Source of the DNA: Actinomycetota bacterium
GTDB taxonomy: Bacteria > Actinomycetota > Thermoleophilia > Solirubrobacterales > 70-9
Assembly: GCA_018268575.1 (NCBI GenBank)
Contig: JAFDWF010000208.1
Location: forward strand, 65,540 to 129,539
Length of the DNA: 64,000 bases
Reading direction: 5' to 3'
In this document: piece after piece, positions 39,280-46,396 of the stretch
Position numbering within the stretch: the stretch's first letter is position 1
Layout of the letters: each line of letters starts with the position of its first letter
Position numbers and translations under genes: made by a program
The notes under the pieces: model-generated
What the model saw: only the letters and a program-made list of their open reading frames with translations
Told to the model about the DNA's origin: nothing
Databases searched by the model: none

Positions 39280-40199
39280 CCGGGAGCGGCTTCGGCGCGC
39301 TCGCGGATCCCGACGCCGCGCGCCGGGAAGAGCGCCTGCCGCGCGTGGGCGCGGTAGACGTCTGCGGGCTGCCCGGGGATGACGGCCGCCGCGAGCGCGC
39401 GGACGCCGTAGGACCAGGCGGTGAGGAGGCGGACCGCGAGCGCCGCGCTGCGGCCGTGGTGCTTTCGCATGTAGAGGTCGCGATTGCGGTGGAATTCGAC
39501 GATCCGCGGCAGCCCGGCGGAGAGGTCGGTGGCGAGCTGGTCGTGGTGGACGGCCTGGGCTCCGGGGACGAAGAGCTCGTGCCGGCCGGCATCGGCGAGG
39601 CGCCTGGCGAAGTCGCACTCGTCGTAGTAGACGAAGAAGTCGGGGTCCATGAAGTTCACCGTGGCGGCCGCCTCGCGGCGGACGAGGAGGGCACTCGACT
39701 GGGCCCAGTCGACCCGGCGGGTCGCGGTGCCCTTGCTCTCGACCGTCAGCCACCGGTGGAGGAAGAGGGCGCCGGCGAGCGCGGTGCCGACACCCGGGAA
39801 GCGCCAGGCGCAGGGGTAGGGGGCGCCGTTGGCGTCGAGCAGCTGCGGGGTCGCGGCTGCCGCTTTCGGGTCGGCGTCGAGCGCGGCGATCAGGGCGGCG
39901 GTGGCGCCGGGGCGGAGCTCGGAGTCCTCGTTCAGCAGCAGGCAGTAGCGGCCCTGGGCGCGCTCCATCAGCAGTGAGTCGTTCTCCGCCTTGCCGGTCG
40001 GCCGGGGCTGCTCGATCAGCTCGATCTCGTCGCCGAGAGCGCGCACGGTGTTGGCGGAGCCGTCGGTCGAAGCGTTGTCGAGGACGAGGATCTCGCGGGG
40101 GACGTCGGCCGGGTGCGTCGCCTCGATCGCGGCCAGGCAGCGGAGCAGGTAGTCCCGCCCGTTCGTGTTCACCACGCAGTAGGAGAGGTCCGCGGCCAT
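39276..40199 (-). CDS. family 2 glycosyltransferase (rhamnosyltransferase-like)
   Basis: About 307 residues. GT-A fold with VVNTNGRDYLLRCLAAIE, the first acidic motif LDNASTDGS, the NEDSE segment, and DFFVYYDECDFARR (ED/DE motif near the active site). Similar to enzymes adding rhamnose or related sugars to cell-wall or exopolysaccharide chains. The ATG at 40199 is chosen; a TTG at 40220 would extend into the AT-rich divergent promoter. It shares its stop with tatA. Confidence 0.88.
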   Translation of the reverse strand: MAADLSYCVVNTNGRDYLLRCLAAIEATHPADVPREILVLDNASTDGSANTVRALGDEIELIEQPRPTGKAENDSLLMERAQGRYCLLLNEDSELRPGATAALIAALDADPKAAAATPQLLDANGAPYPCAWRFPGVGTALAGALFLHRWLTVESKGTATRRVDWAQSSALLVRREAAATVNFMDPDFFVYYDECDFARRLADAGRHELFVPGAQAVHHDQLATDLSAGLPRIVEFHRNRDLYMRKHHGRSAALAVRLLTAWSYGVRALAAAVIPGQPADVYRAHARQALFPARGVGIRERAEAAPG

Positions 40200-40215
40200 G
40201 ACGGCCACGATAATT

Positions 40216-40231
40216 GTCAACCGCGGTTAAC
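40216..40231. promoter_or_regulatory. Dyad in the divergent promoter of two glycosyltransferase genes
   Basis: GTCAACCGCGGTTAAC is a near-perfect palindrome (centre AACCGCGGTT) in the 59-bp AT-rich gap between the leftward and rightward glycosyltransferase starts, followed by CAGTTTTTGTAAAC. It is a plausible operator controlling both genes. Confidence 0.4.
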
Positions 40232-40258
40232 AGTTTTTGTAAACCCCAGTTGTCACCC

Positions 40259-41407
40259 ATGCGCGTCCAACTAGTCGACCCATCCGCCTTCACGCCGCCC
40301 TACGACCGCGCCCTCGCCGCGGCGCTCGCCCGCGCCGGCGCCGAGGTCGAGCTGGTCACCACCAAGTTCCTCTACGGCGCCGTCCCCGAGGCGGAGGGCT
40401 ACGCGGTCGACGAGCGCTTCTACAAGCGGACCGCCGCGCGTGGGCTCTCCTCCACCGTCCGCTTGCCGTTCAAGGGCGCCGAGCACCTGCGCGACATGCT
40501 CGCCTTCCGCCGCGACCCCGGCGCGGCCGACCTCGTCCACTACCAGTGGCTGACGCTTCCCGGCCTCGACCGCCGCCTGCTGCCGCCGGCCCGGCCGCGG
40601 GTGATGACCGCGCACTACATCCTTCCCCCCGACGCGAGCCGCCGCGCCGCCCGGTCCGCCCGCAAGGTCTTCAGTTCCATGGACGCGGTCGTCGCCCACT
40701 CGCTGCACGGCGCCACCCGCCTGCGCGACGAGGTCGGGCTGCCCGCCGAGCGGATCCGGGTGATCCCGCACGGCGCCTTCGACTACCTCACCCGCCTGCC
40801 GGAGGAGAAGCCGCTGCCGGAGGAGCTGCGGGGAGCCGAGGGCCCGGTCGTCCTCTCCTTCGGCCTGCTGCGCCCCTACAAGGGGCTCGAGAACCTGCTC
40901 GAGGCGTTCAGCGAGGTCGCCGGGGCCGAGCTCTGGATCGTCGGCAACCCGCGCATGTCGGTCGAGCCGCTGCACGAGATGGCGGCGCTGACCGGCGCCA
41001 AGGTCCGCTTCGTCACCCGCTTCGTCGAGGACGCCGAGATCCCGGCGATCTTCCGCCGCGCCGACGTCGTCGCCCTGCCCTACCTCGACGCCGAGCACTC
41101 CGGCGTCCTCTACACCGGCCTCGCCTTCGGCAAGCCGATGGTGGTGAGCGCGGTCGGCGGCTTCCCCGAGGTCGCCGACATCGGCGCCGCCCGCCTGGTC
41201 CCGCCCGGTGACACCGCCGCCCTGGCGCGCGCCCTGCGCGAGCTGACCGGCGAGGAGGCCGCCCGCGAGGAGCTCGCCGCCGCCGCCCGTGCCGCCGCCG
41301 CCGGTCCCTACTCCTGGGAGGAGGCCGCCCGCCTCACCTTGGCGCTCTACGAGGAACTGCTCGACGCGCCGCCCGCGCCGCCGCCCGACCGCGCGGGGCG
41401 CCGGTGA
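40259..41407 (+). CDS. family 4 (GT-B) glycosyltransferase
   Basis: 382 residues. Two Rossmann domains; the C-terminal one carries the donor-binding region FGLLRPYKGLENLLEAF, then VALPYLDAEHSGVLYTGLAFGKP with the EX7E-like acidic pair, and VGGFPEVA. The N-terminus MRVQLVDPSAFTPPYD is typical. The ATG at 40259 is preferred over a start in the intergenic dyad. It presumably adds a sugar to the repeat unit. The stop overlaps the next gene as GTGA. Confidence 0.9.
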   Translation: MRVQLVDPSAFTPPYDRALAAALARAGAEVELVTTKFLYGAVPEAEGYAVDERFYKRTAARGLSSTVRLPFKGAEHLRDMLAFRRDPGAADLVHYQWLTLPGLDRRLLPPARPRVMTAHYILPPDASRRAARSARKVFSSMDAVVAHSLHGATRLRDEVGLPAERIRVIPHGAFDYLTRLPEEKPLPEELRGAEGPVVLSFGLLRPYKGLENLLEAFSEVAGAELWIVGNPRMSVEPLHEMAALTGAKVRFVTRFVEDAEIPAIFRRADVVALPYLDAEHSGVLYTGLAFGKPMVVSAVGGFPEVADIGAARLVPPGDTAALARALRELTGEEAAREELAAAARAAAAGPYSWEEAARLTLALYEELLDAPPAPPPDRAGRR

Positions 41408-42573
41408 CGACCCTCGCTGCGATCGTCTTCTGGCTCTGCGCCCTGGCGATCGTCTACGCCCAGGTTGGCTACCCGTTCGTGCTCCGGGCGCTGGTCTCGG
41501 GGCGGCGCGGTCGCGAAGCGATGGGCGGCCCGAAGGCGCCGCGGGCGCTCGGCACCGGCACCGCTCCGGGGGAACCGCCGCTGGTCTCGCTGATCGTGCC
41601 CGCCTACGACGAGGAGGAGGTGATCGCGGCCAAAGTCGAGAACGCGCTCCACCTCAACTGGCCGCGCGAGCGCCTGCAGATCATCGTCGCCGACGACGGC
41701 TCCACCGACGCCACCCCGGAGCGGGCGCGCGCCGCGGGCGCCGACCTGGTGCTCGAGCTGCCGCCGGGCGGCAAGGTCGCCGCCTTGAACGAAGCGGTCG
41801 CCGACGCCGACGGCGAGTTCCTCGCCTTCTCCGACGCCAACGCCGAGTGGGCCCCGGACGCGCTCGGCCGCCTGCTCGCCCCCTTCGCCGACCCGCGCGT
41901 CGGCTACGTCTGCGGCCAGGTCCACTTCCTCGACCCCGACGGCGACAACCTCGAGGGCGCCTACTGGCGCTACGAGATGGCGATCCGGGCGATGGAGTCC
42001 GAGCTCGCCGGGATCACCGCCGGCAACGGCGCGATCTACGCGGTGCGGCGGAGCGCCTACGAGGACCTGTCGCCGTCGGGCAGCCACGACCTCAGCTTCC
42101 CCTTCCGCCTCGCCAAGCGCGGCCTGCGCTCCCTCTATGCACCCGACGCGCGGGCCGAGGAGAAGATGGTGCCGACGATCGAGGGCGAGTTCGCCCGCAA
42201 ACGCAGGATGATGGTCGGCCTCTGGGACATCGTCGTCGGCGAAGGCATGCTCGACCCGCGCGGCTACCCGCCGCCCTTCGCCTTCGAGCTCTTCTCCCAT
42301 CGGCTGCTCCGCTACGCGACGCCGTTCCTCCACCTGCTCGTCTTCCTCGCCAACCTGGCGCTGCTGGGGAGCGGCTGGTTCTACTACCTGACCCTGCTCG
42401 CCCAGCTGGCGCTGCTCGGGGTGGCGGCACTCTCGGCGCGCCTCCCCGACGACGCGATCGTGCGCGTCTGTCGCTACTACGTCCTCACCCAGGCCTCGAT
42501 CGTCCTCGGCCTCTGGGACCGCTGGCGCCACGGCAGCGGCGGGCGCTGGGAGAAGGCGGCGGGGACGCGGTGA
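41404..42573 (+). CDS. membrane-associated family 2 glycosyltransferase
   Basis: 389 residues. N-terminal membrane helix (FWLCALAIVYAQVGYPFVL), GT-A catalytic domain (SLIVPAYDEEEVIAAKV; VADDGSTDATPE; AFSDANAEWAPDAL; TAGNGAIYAVRR), and three C-terminal helices. This layout is that of processive or membrane-anchored GT2 enzymes such as those making exopolysaccharide backbones. GTG start overlaps the previous stop. Confidence 0.9.
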   Translation: MTTLAAIVFWLCALAIVYAQVGYPFVLRALVSGRRGREAMGGPKAPRALGTGTAPGEPPLVSLIVPAYDEEEVIAAKVENALHLNWPRERLQIIVADDGSTDATPERARAAGADLVLELPPGGKVAALNEAVADADGEFLAFSDANAEWAPDALGRLLAPFADPRVGYVCGQVHFLDPDGDNLEGAYWRYEMAIRAMESELAGITAGNGAIYAVRRSAYEDLSPSGSHDLSFPFRLAKRGLRSLYAPDARAEEKMVPTIEGEFARKRRMMVGLWDIVVGEGMLDPRGYPPPFAFELFSHRLLRYATPFLHLLVFLANLALLGSGWFYYLTLLAQLALLGVAALSARLPDDAIVRVCRYYVLTQASIVLGLWDRWRHGSGGRWEKAAGTR

Positions 42574-42598
42574 GCGCCGCGACCCGGGGGCCCCACTG

Positions 42599-43162
42599 AT
42601 GCCGCCCGCCGCCGACAAGCTGCTCGCCGCGCTCGGGCTCCTCGTCCTCTCGCCGCTGATCCTCGCGGCGGCGATCTGGATCAAGCTCGACAGCCGCGGG
42701 CCGGTGATCTACCGCCAGAGCCGGGTCGGCAAGGGGGAGGCCGAGTTCGAGATGCTGAAGCTGCGGACGATGCGGGAAGGGTCTGACCCGGTGGGGGTCG
42801 GCACCGCTGTCCTCCGCGGCGATCCCCGGGTGACGCGCTCGGGCGCCTTCCTGCGCCGCACCTCGCTCGACGAGGTCCCCAACCTGGTCAACGTCCTGCG
42901 CGGCGAGATGGCGATCGTCGGGCCGCGCCCCTCACTTGCCGCCCACACCGAGCACTTCTCGCTCCAGCAGCACCGCCGCTTCGACGTCCTGCCGGGGATC
43001 ACCGGCTGGGCCCAGGTCCAGGGCCGCGCCGGCATCCCCTGGGAGGAGCGGGTGGAACTGGACGCCTGGTACGCCGACCACCGCAGCGCCCGGCTCGACC
43101 TCCGCATCCTCGCCAAGACCCTCCGCCTCGTGGCCACCGGCCACGGCCTAGCCCCGGACTGA
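42599..43162 (+). CDS. undecaprenyl-phosphate sugar phosphotransferase (initiating glycosyltransferase)
   Basis: 187 residues, the catalytic domain of the bacterial sugar transferase (PglC-like, monotopic PGT) family. It has a re-entrant hydrophobic helix near the N-terminus (LGLLVLSPLILAAAIWIKLDSRGPVIYRQ begins at about residue 12), KLRTM, the catalytic RRTSLDEVPNLVNVLRGEM with Asp-Glu, and GPRP. It starts repeat-unit synthesis by transferring a sugar-1-phosphate to the lipid carrier. It lacks the N-terminal domains of WbaP/WcaJ. Last gene of the locus. Confidence 0.93.
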   Translation: MPPAADKLLAALGLLVLSPLILAAAIWIKLDSRGPVIYRQSRVGKGEAEFEMLKLRTMREGSDPVGVGTAVLRGDPRVTRSGAFLRRTSLDEVPNLVNVLRGEMAIVGPRPSLAAHTEHFSLQQHRRFDVLPGITGWAQVQGRAGIPWEERVELDAWYADHRSARLDLRILAKTLRLVATGHGLAPD

Positions 43163-43277
43163 ATCACGCGAGGCTTCCGTTGGGAAACGTAGGGTTCCCC
43201 GGCATGGACTGGCAAAGAACTTGGCCGTCGCACCGGCGCTGGAGGATGGAAGGAGGACTTCCCTCTCGACCACCAAG

Positions 43278-43590
43278 ATGCCGGACTCACTCGAGTTGGA
43301 CTGCAGCCAGCTGGAGCTGTCAATTCACCCCATGTTCGCGGTACGCCTGCGTGTATTTGTCGACTGGCACGGGATGCATGGCCGATCAGTTCGAGTGATC
43401 CCACCGGAGCACCATCAAGTCAGGCACCAGTCACTCATTTGCCGACGAGTTCGTCGCCCACCTCGCCGAGGAAGTTCGGTGCGGGCAGCAGGGTTTCTCG
43501 TTGGCAATTCATTCCCCATCCTCGGACGTCGAGCGAGTGATCCGCAAAGCGCTCGACCGCAGAGGCCTAGAAATTCCCGTCGTCGTCTGA
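43278..43590 (+). pseudogene. decayed gene with STAS-like (DUF4325-type) C-terminus
   Basis: The first part (ATG 43278) encodes LDCSQLELSIHPMFAVRLRV in one frame. After about 43396 a different frame (+1) encodes HSFADEFVAHLAEEV and on to RRGLEIPVVV with stop at 43588-43590, a pattern like the end of STAS-like DUF4325 proteins. Neither frame is complete, and the middle ATPase part expected in two-domain relatives is missing. A frameshift plus deletion best explains it. The remaining gap sequence 43163-43277 shows nothing else. Confidence 0.55.
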
Positions 43591-43624
43591 CGCGGTTCGC
43601 CAGCGCCTCAATAGGCTGAGGCAC

Positions 43625-44173
43625 ATGACTGATCGGCCTAAGGTTTCCCTGCGCCCCTTCGAGGAGGGCGACGCGGCCGCCGTCCACCGCTGGTTCAACA
43701 ACCCGGAGGCGACCAAGTCGCTGATGGAGCAGCGCGATTCTTTCTCGCTCGAGCAGGCCGAAGGGTGGACGAAGCGGGCGGTGGACAACTCCGGCGAGGA
43801 CCGCAAGTACGCGATCGTGGTCGAGGGCTACGACGAGCCGGTCGGCTTCATCGCCCTCTACGGGCTCTTCCGCCAGACCGCGCCTGAGCTCGGCGCGTTG
43901 ATCGGCGACGACGTCCGCGGCAAGGGCGTCGGCCGGCGCGCCGAGGCATTGGGAATCAAGAAGGCCTTCGACGAGTTCGGCGCCCACCGCGTCTACGGCC
44001 GCATCCCCGCCCGCAACGAGATCGCCAAGAAGACGGTCGCGGGCCTCGGCTGGAAGCACGAGGGGACGATGCGCGGGCACCTGGCGCGCGAGGGGGAGCC
44101 AGCCGACGACTGCGAGGTCTGGGGCGTCCTCCCCGCCGAGTTCCGCGCCGCCACCGCGGACCTGTTCGGGTGA
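43625..44173 (+). CDS. GNAT-family N-acetyltransferase
   Basis: 182 residues, RimJ/RimL-like. It starts with VSLRPFEEGDAAAVHRWFNN, has the acetyl-CoA loop region GDDVRGKGVGRRAEALG, and the late motif ARNEIAKKTVAGLGWKHEG, all standard for GNAT enzymes acting on amines or protein N-termini. Substrate unknown. Its position beside the FemAB-like gene at the end of the polysaccharide locus suggests a nucleotide-sugar or amino-sugar substrate, which is inference only. Confidence 0.9.
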   Translation: MTDRPKVSLRPFEEGDAAAVHRWFNNPEATKSLMEQRDSFSLEQAEGWTKRAVDNSGEDRKYAIVVEGYDEPVGFIALYGLFRQTAPELGALIGDDVRGKGVGRRAEALGIKKAFDEFGAHRVYGRIPARNEIAKKTVAGLGWKHEGTMRGHLAREGEPADDCEVWGVLPAEFRAATADLFG

Positions 44174-44174
44174 G

Positions 44175-44344
44175 TAGATGACCGATTCCACGACAGGGTG
44201 TGACCGGGGGCGCGCCCGGCCAAGCAGATCAAGGACGCAGGGTGCAGCCTTTGCCGGTGGGCAAAGGCAAGCCCGAGGACGCCGAGACGCGCAGTGTGCC
44301 GGGCGCGTCATCCGGGTGTGCGGTGTCGCGGAATCGGTCATCTA
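44175..44344. repeat. Palindromic element F1b at the 5' end of the FemAB-like gene
   Basis: Arms of 21 bp (44175-44195 TAGATGACCGATTCCACGAC; 44324-44344) pair with one G-U-type mismatch and continue imperfectly inwards (GCGCGCCCGGC / GCCGGGCGCG). The interior has CAAGGACGCAG, a perfect hairpin CCTTTGCC-GGTG-GGCAAAGG, CCGAGGACGCCGAG, then AGTGTGCCGGGCGC. The same motif order is seen in F1c on the other strand. Confidence 0.75.
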
Positions 44345-45360
44345 GGACCGTCGCGCAGCTGATCGAGGACGGCGGCGCCTCGGCCGGCAGCGGCGTCGGC
44401 GGCCAAGCGGGCGAGTTCTTCCGCGGTGCCCACTTCCTCGCCGCCGAGGGCGCCACCCACACGCTGCGGATCGAGACCGAGGCGGCGGAGCTGCTGGCCC
44501 CGCTGATCGTGCGGCCGATCGGCGACGGCCCTGACCTCGACGCGGTCTCGCCCTACGGCTATCCGGGTTTCACCGTGATCGGCGACGCCCCCCCCGAGCG
44601 CGTTCGCAGTTCCCCACACATAGTGGGGGGAACTGCGAACGCACCACCTGGGGACGGGTGGCTCGATCCGGCCGAGGTCGACTTCCACCGCACCGGCCTC
44701 GTCTCGGCCTTCATCCGCCACCGGCTCGACCTGGTGCCGCTGTCGGGGACCACGGAGCGCAACGTGGTGCAGATCGCCGACCCGGCGCTGAAGCCGAAGA
44801 GCCGACCGACCGACCGGCGCCAGGTGCGCCGCAACCTCGAGGCCGGCTACACGGTCGATCTGGTCCCCGGCGACCGCACGACGGCCGACCAGCGGGCCGC
44901 CTTCCTCGACCTCTACGAGCAGACGATGCGCCGCACCGACGCCGCGCCGCACTACTTCTTCGGCGCCTCCTACTTCGACCGGCTGCTGCCCGCCGAGCGC
45001 ACCTGGCTGGCGATCGCCTCGGACCCCGCGGGCGCCCCCGCCGCCGCCTCGATCGCCTGCGTCTCAGACGGCTACCTGCACTACTACCTCAGCGGCAGCG
45101 CCGACTCGCACCTCGGCGACTCGCCGATGAAGAACGTGCTGGCACGGCTGATCGAATTATCAGGGGAGCTGGAGCTGCCGCTGAACCTCGGTGGCGGCCT
45201 GCGCCCCGGCGACGCGCTGGAGGAGTTCAAGCGCGGCTTCGCCAACCGCACGCTGGCCTGGCGCACCTCGGAGCTGGTCTGCGATCCGGGGCGCTACGCC
45301 GAGCTCACCGGCGACCGCCGCGCCGCCGGGTTCTTCCCCGCCTACCGCGCCCCAGTCTGA
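44323..45360 (+). CDS. FemAB/GNAT-type transferase disturbed by palindromic elements
   Basis: About 345 residues. The fold matches the FemAB-like acetyltransferase family: LLAPLIVRPI, AVSPYGYPGF, RRNLEAGYTV, FLDLYEQTMRRTDA, YYLSGSADSHLGDSPMKNVL. It may attach an amino acid or acyl group to a glycan or peptide. Homology appears to begin at TVAQLIEDG, where an AGG stands in the place expected for the start ATG; GTG codons at 44296 or 44323 lie inside element F1b. A second element (F4, 44600-44642) is read in frame and adds about 18 residues (VRSSPHIVGGTANAPPG). Otherwise intact. Confidence 0.75.
   Translation: MSRNRSSRTVAQLIEDGGASAGSGVGGQAGEFFRGAHFLAAEGATHTLRIETEAAELLAPLIVRPIGDGPDLDAVSPYGYPGFTVIGDAPPERVRSSPHIVGGTANAPPGDGWLDPAEVDFHRTGLVSAFIRHRLDLVPLSGTTERNVVQIADPALKPKSRPTDRRQVRRNLEAGYTVDLVPGDRTTADQRAAFLDLYEQTMRRTDAAPHYFFGASYFDRLLPAERTWLAIASDPAGAPAAASIACVSDGYLHYYLSGSADSHLGDSPMKNVLARLIELSGELELPLNLGGGLRPGDALEEFKRGFANRTLAWRTSELVCDPGRYAELTGDRRAAGFFPAYRAPV
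44600..44642. repeat. Palindromic repeat F4, copy 2, in frame inside the FemAB-like gene
   Basis: Perfect 16-bp arms GCGTTCGCAGTTCCCC (44600-44615) and GGGGAACTGCGAACGC (44627-44642), with CACCTGGGG shortly after as in copy 1. The reading frame passes through without a stop. Confidence 0.8.
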
Positions 45361-45362
45361 GC

Positions 45363-45405
45363 GCGGTCGTCCCTACCCACCCATAGCGCCGGTTAGGACG
45401 ACCGC
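45363..45405. repeat. Palindromic repeat F3, copy 2
   Basis: Arms GCGGTCGTCC / GGACGACCGC as in copy 1 (3096-3138), loop conserved except for about four bases. It lies between the stops of two convergent genes and so may act as a shared terminator. Confidence 0.75.
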
Positions 45406-45414
45406 GATGCGCGG

Positions 45415-46338
45415 TCAGCCGATCCGGCCGGCGAGCGTCGCCGCGTCGCCGCGGGTCCGCTCCCACGGCTTCGAGGCCTTCAGCGCGCCGAGCACCGCGC
45501 GCGTCGCCGGCGCCCGGTTGAGGGCGTAGAAGTGGATCCCCGGCGCGCCCGCGATCAGGAGCTCCGAGCACTGCTGGGCGGCGTAGGCGACGCCGAGCTC
45601 GAACTCCCGCTCGGGGTCGTCGCCGACCGCCTGGAAGGCCGCTTCCAGCGGCGCCGGGATCGAGGCTTCGCAGAGCTCGCAGATCCGCCGCGTCTGGGCG
45701 AAGCTGCCGACCGGGATCACCCCGGCCAGGATCGGCACCTCGATCCCGATCGCCCGCGCCGCGGCGACGAAGTCGAAGTAGACCTGGTTGTCGAAGAAGA
45801 GCTGGGTGGTGAGGAACGACGCCCCCGCCTCGACCTTCTGCTTCAGGTAGGCGAGGTCGGTCTGCAGGTCGGGCGCCTCCGGGTGCACCTCGGGGAAGCA
45901 GGCGCCGCCGAGGGCGAAGCCCCAGGGCCCGTCGCTGATGAAGCGGGCCAGCTCGGCGGCGCTGCCGAGGCCTCCCTCGGGCTGCACGAAGTCGCTCTGG
46001 CCGCGCGGCGGGTCGCCGCGCAGGGTGAAGACGTTCTCGATCCCCGCCGCGGCGATCTTGTCGAGGGTCGCCGAGAGGCCCTCCTCCGTCTCGCCGACGC
46101 AGCTCAGGTGGGCCATCGTCTCGTAGCCGAGGTCGTCCTTCAGCCTGCGCGTGATCTCCACCGTCCCCTCGCGGGTCGAGCCGCCGGCGCCGTAGGTGAC
46201 CGAGACGAAGTCGGGCTCCAGCTCGCGCAGCTGGCGCGCGGTCTCGAACAGGTTCCTCTCCCCCTCCGGCGACCGCGGCGGGGAGAACTCGACCGAGAAG
46301 GTGGGGCGGCTTGCGGCGATGATCTCGTCGACGCGCAT
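45415..46338 (-). CDS. metF: methylenetetrahydrofolate reductase
   Basis: 307 residues. TIM-barrel flavoprotein reducing 5,10-methylene-THF to 5-methyl-THF for methionine synthesis. Motifs: TFSVEFSPPRSPEGE at the N-terminus with the catalytic Glu, VSVTYGAGGSTREGT, LRGDPPRG, and TTQLFFDNQVYFDF. Length is that of the bacterial single-domain form. ATG 46338; transcribed convergently to the FemAB-like gene. Confidence 0.95.
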   Translation of the reverse strand: MRVDEIIAASRPTFSVEFSPPRSPEGERNLFETARQLRELEPDFVSVTYGAGGSTREGTVEITRRLKDDLGYETMAHLSCVGETEEGLSATLDKIAAAGIENVFTLRGDPPRGQSDFVQPEGGLGSAAELARFISDGPWGFALGGACFPEVHPEAPDLQTDLAYLKQKVEAGASFLTTQLFFDNQVYFDFVAAARAIGIEVPILAGVIPVGSFAQTRRICELCEASIPAPLEAAFQAVGDDPEREFELGVAYAAQQCSELLIAGAPGIHFYALNRAPATRAVLGALKASKPWERTRGDAATLAGRIG

Positions 46339-46396
46339 CGACGAAGGGTACCGGGGCGTCTCGGCGCTACCGCGCTCGCCCGCCGGATGCCCGCGC

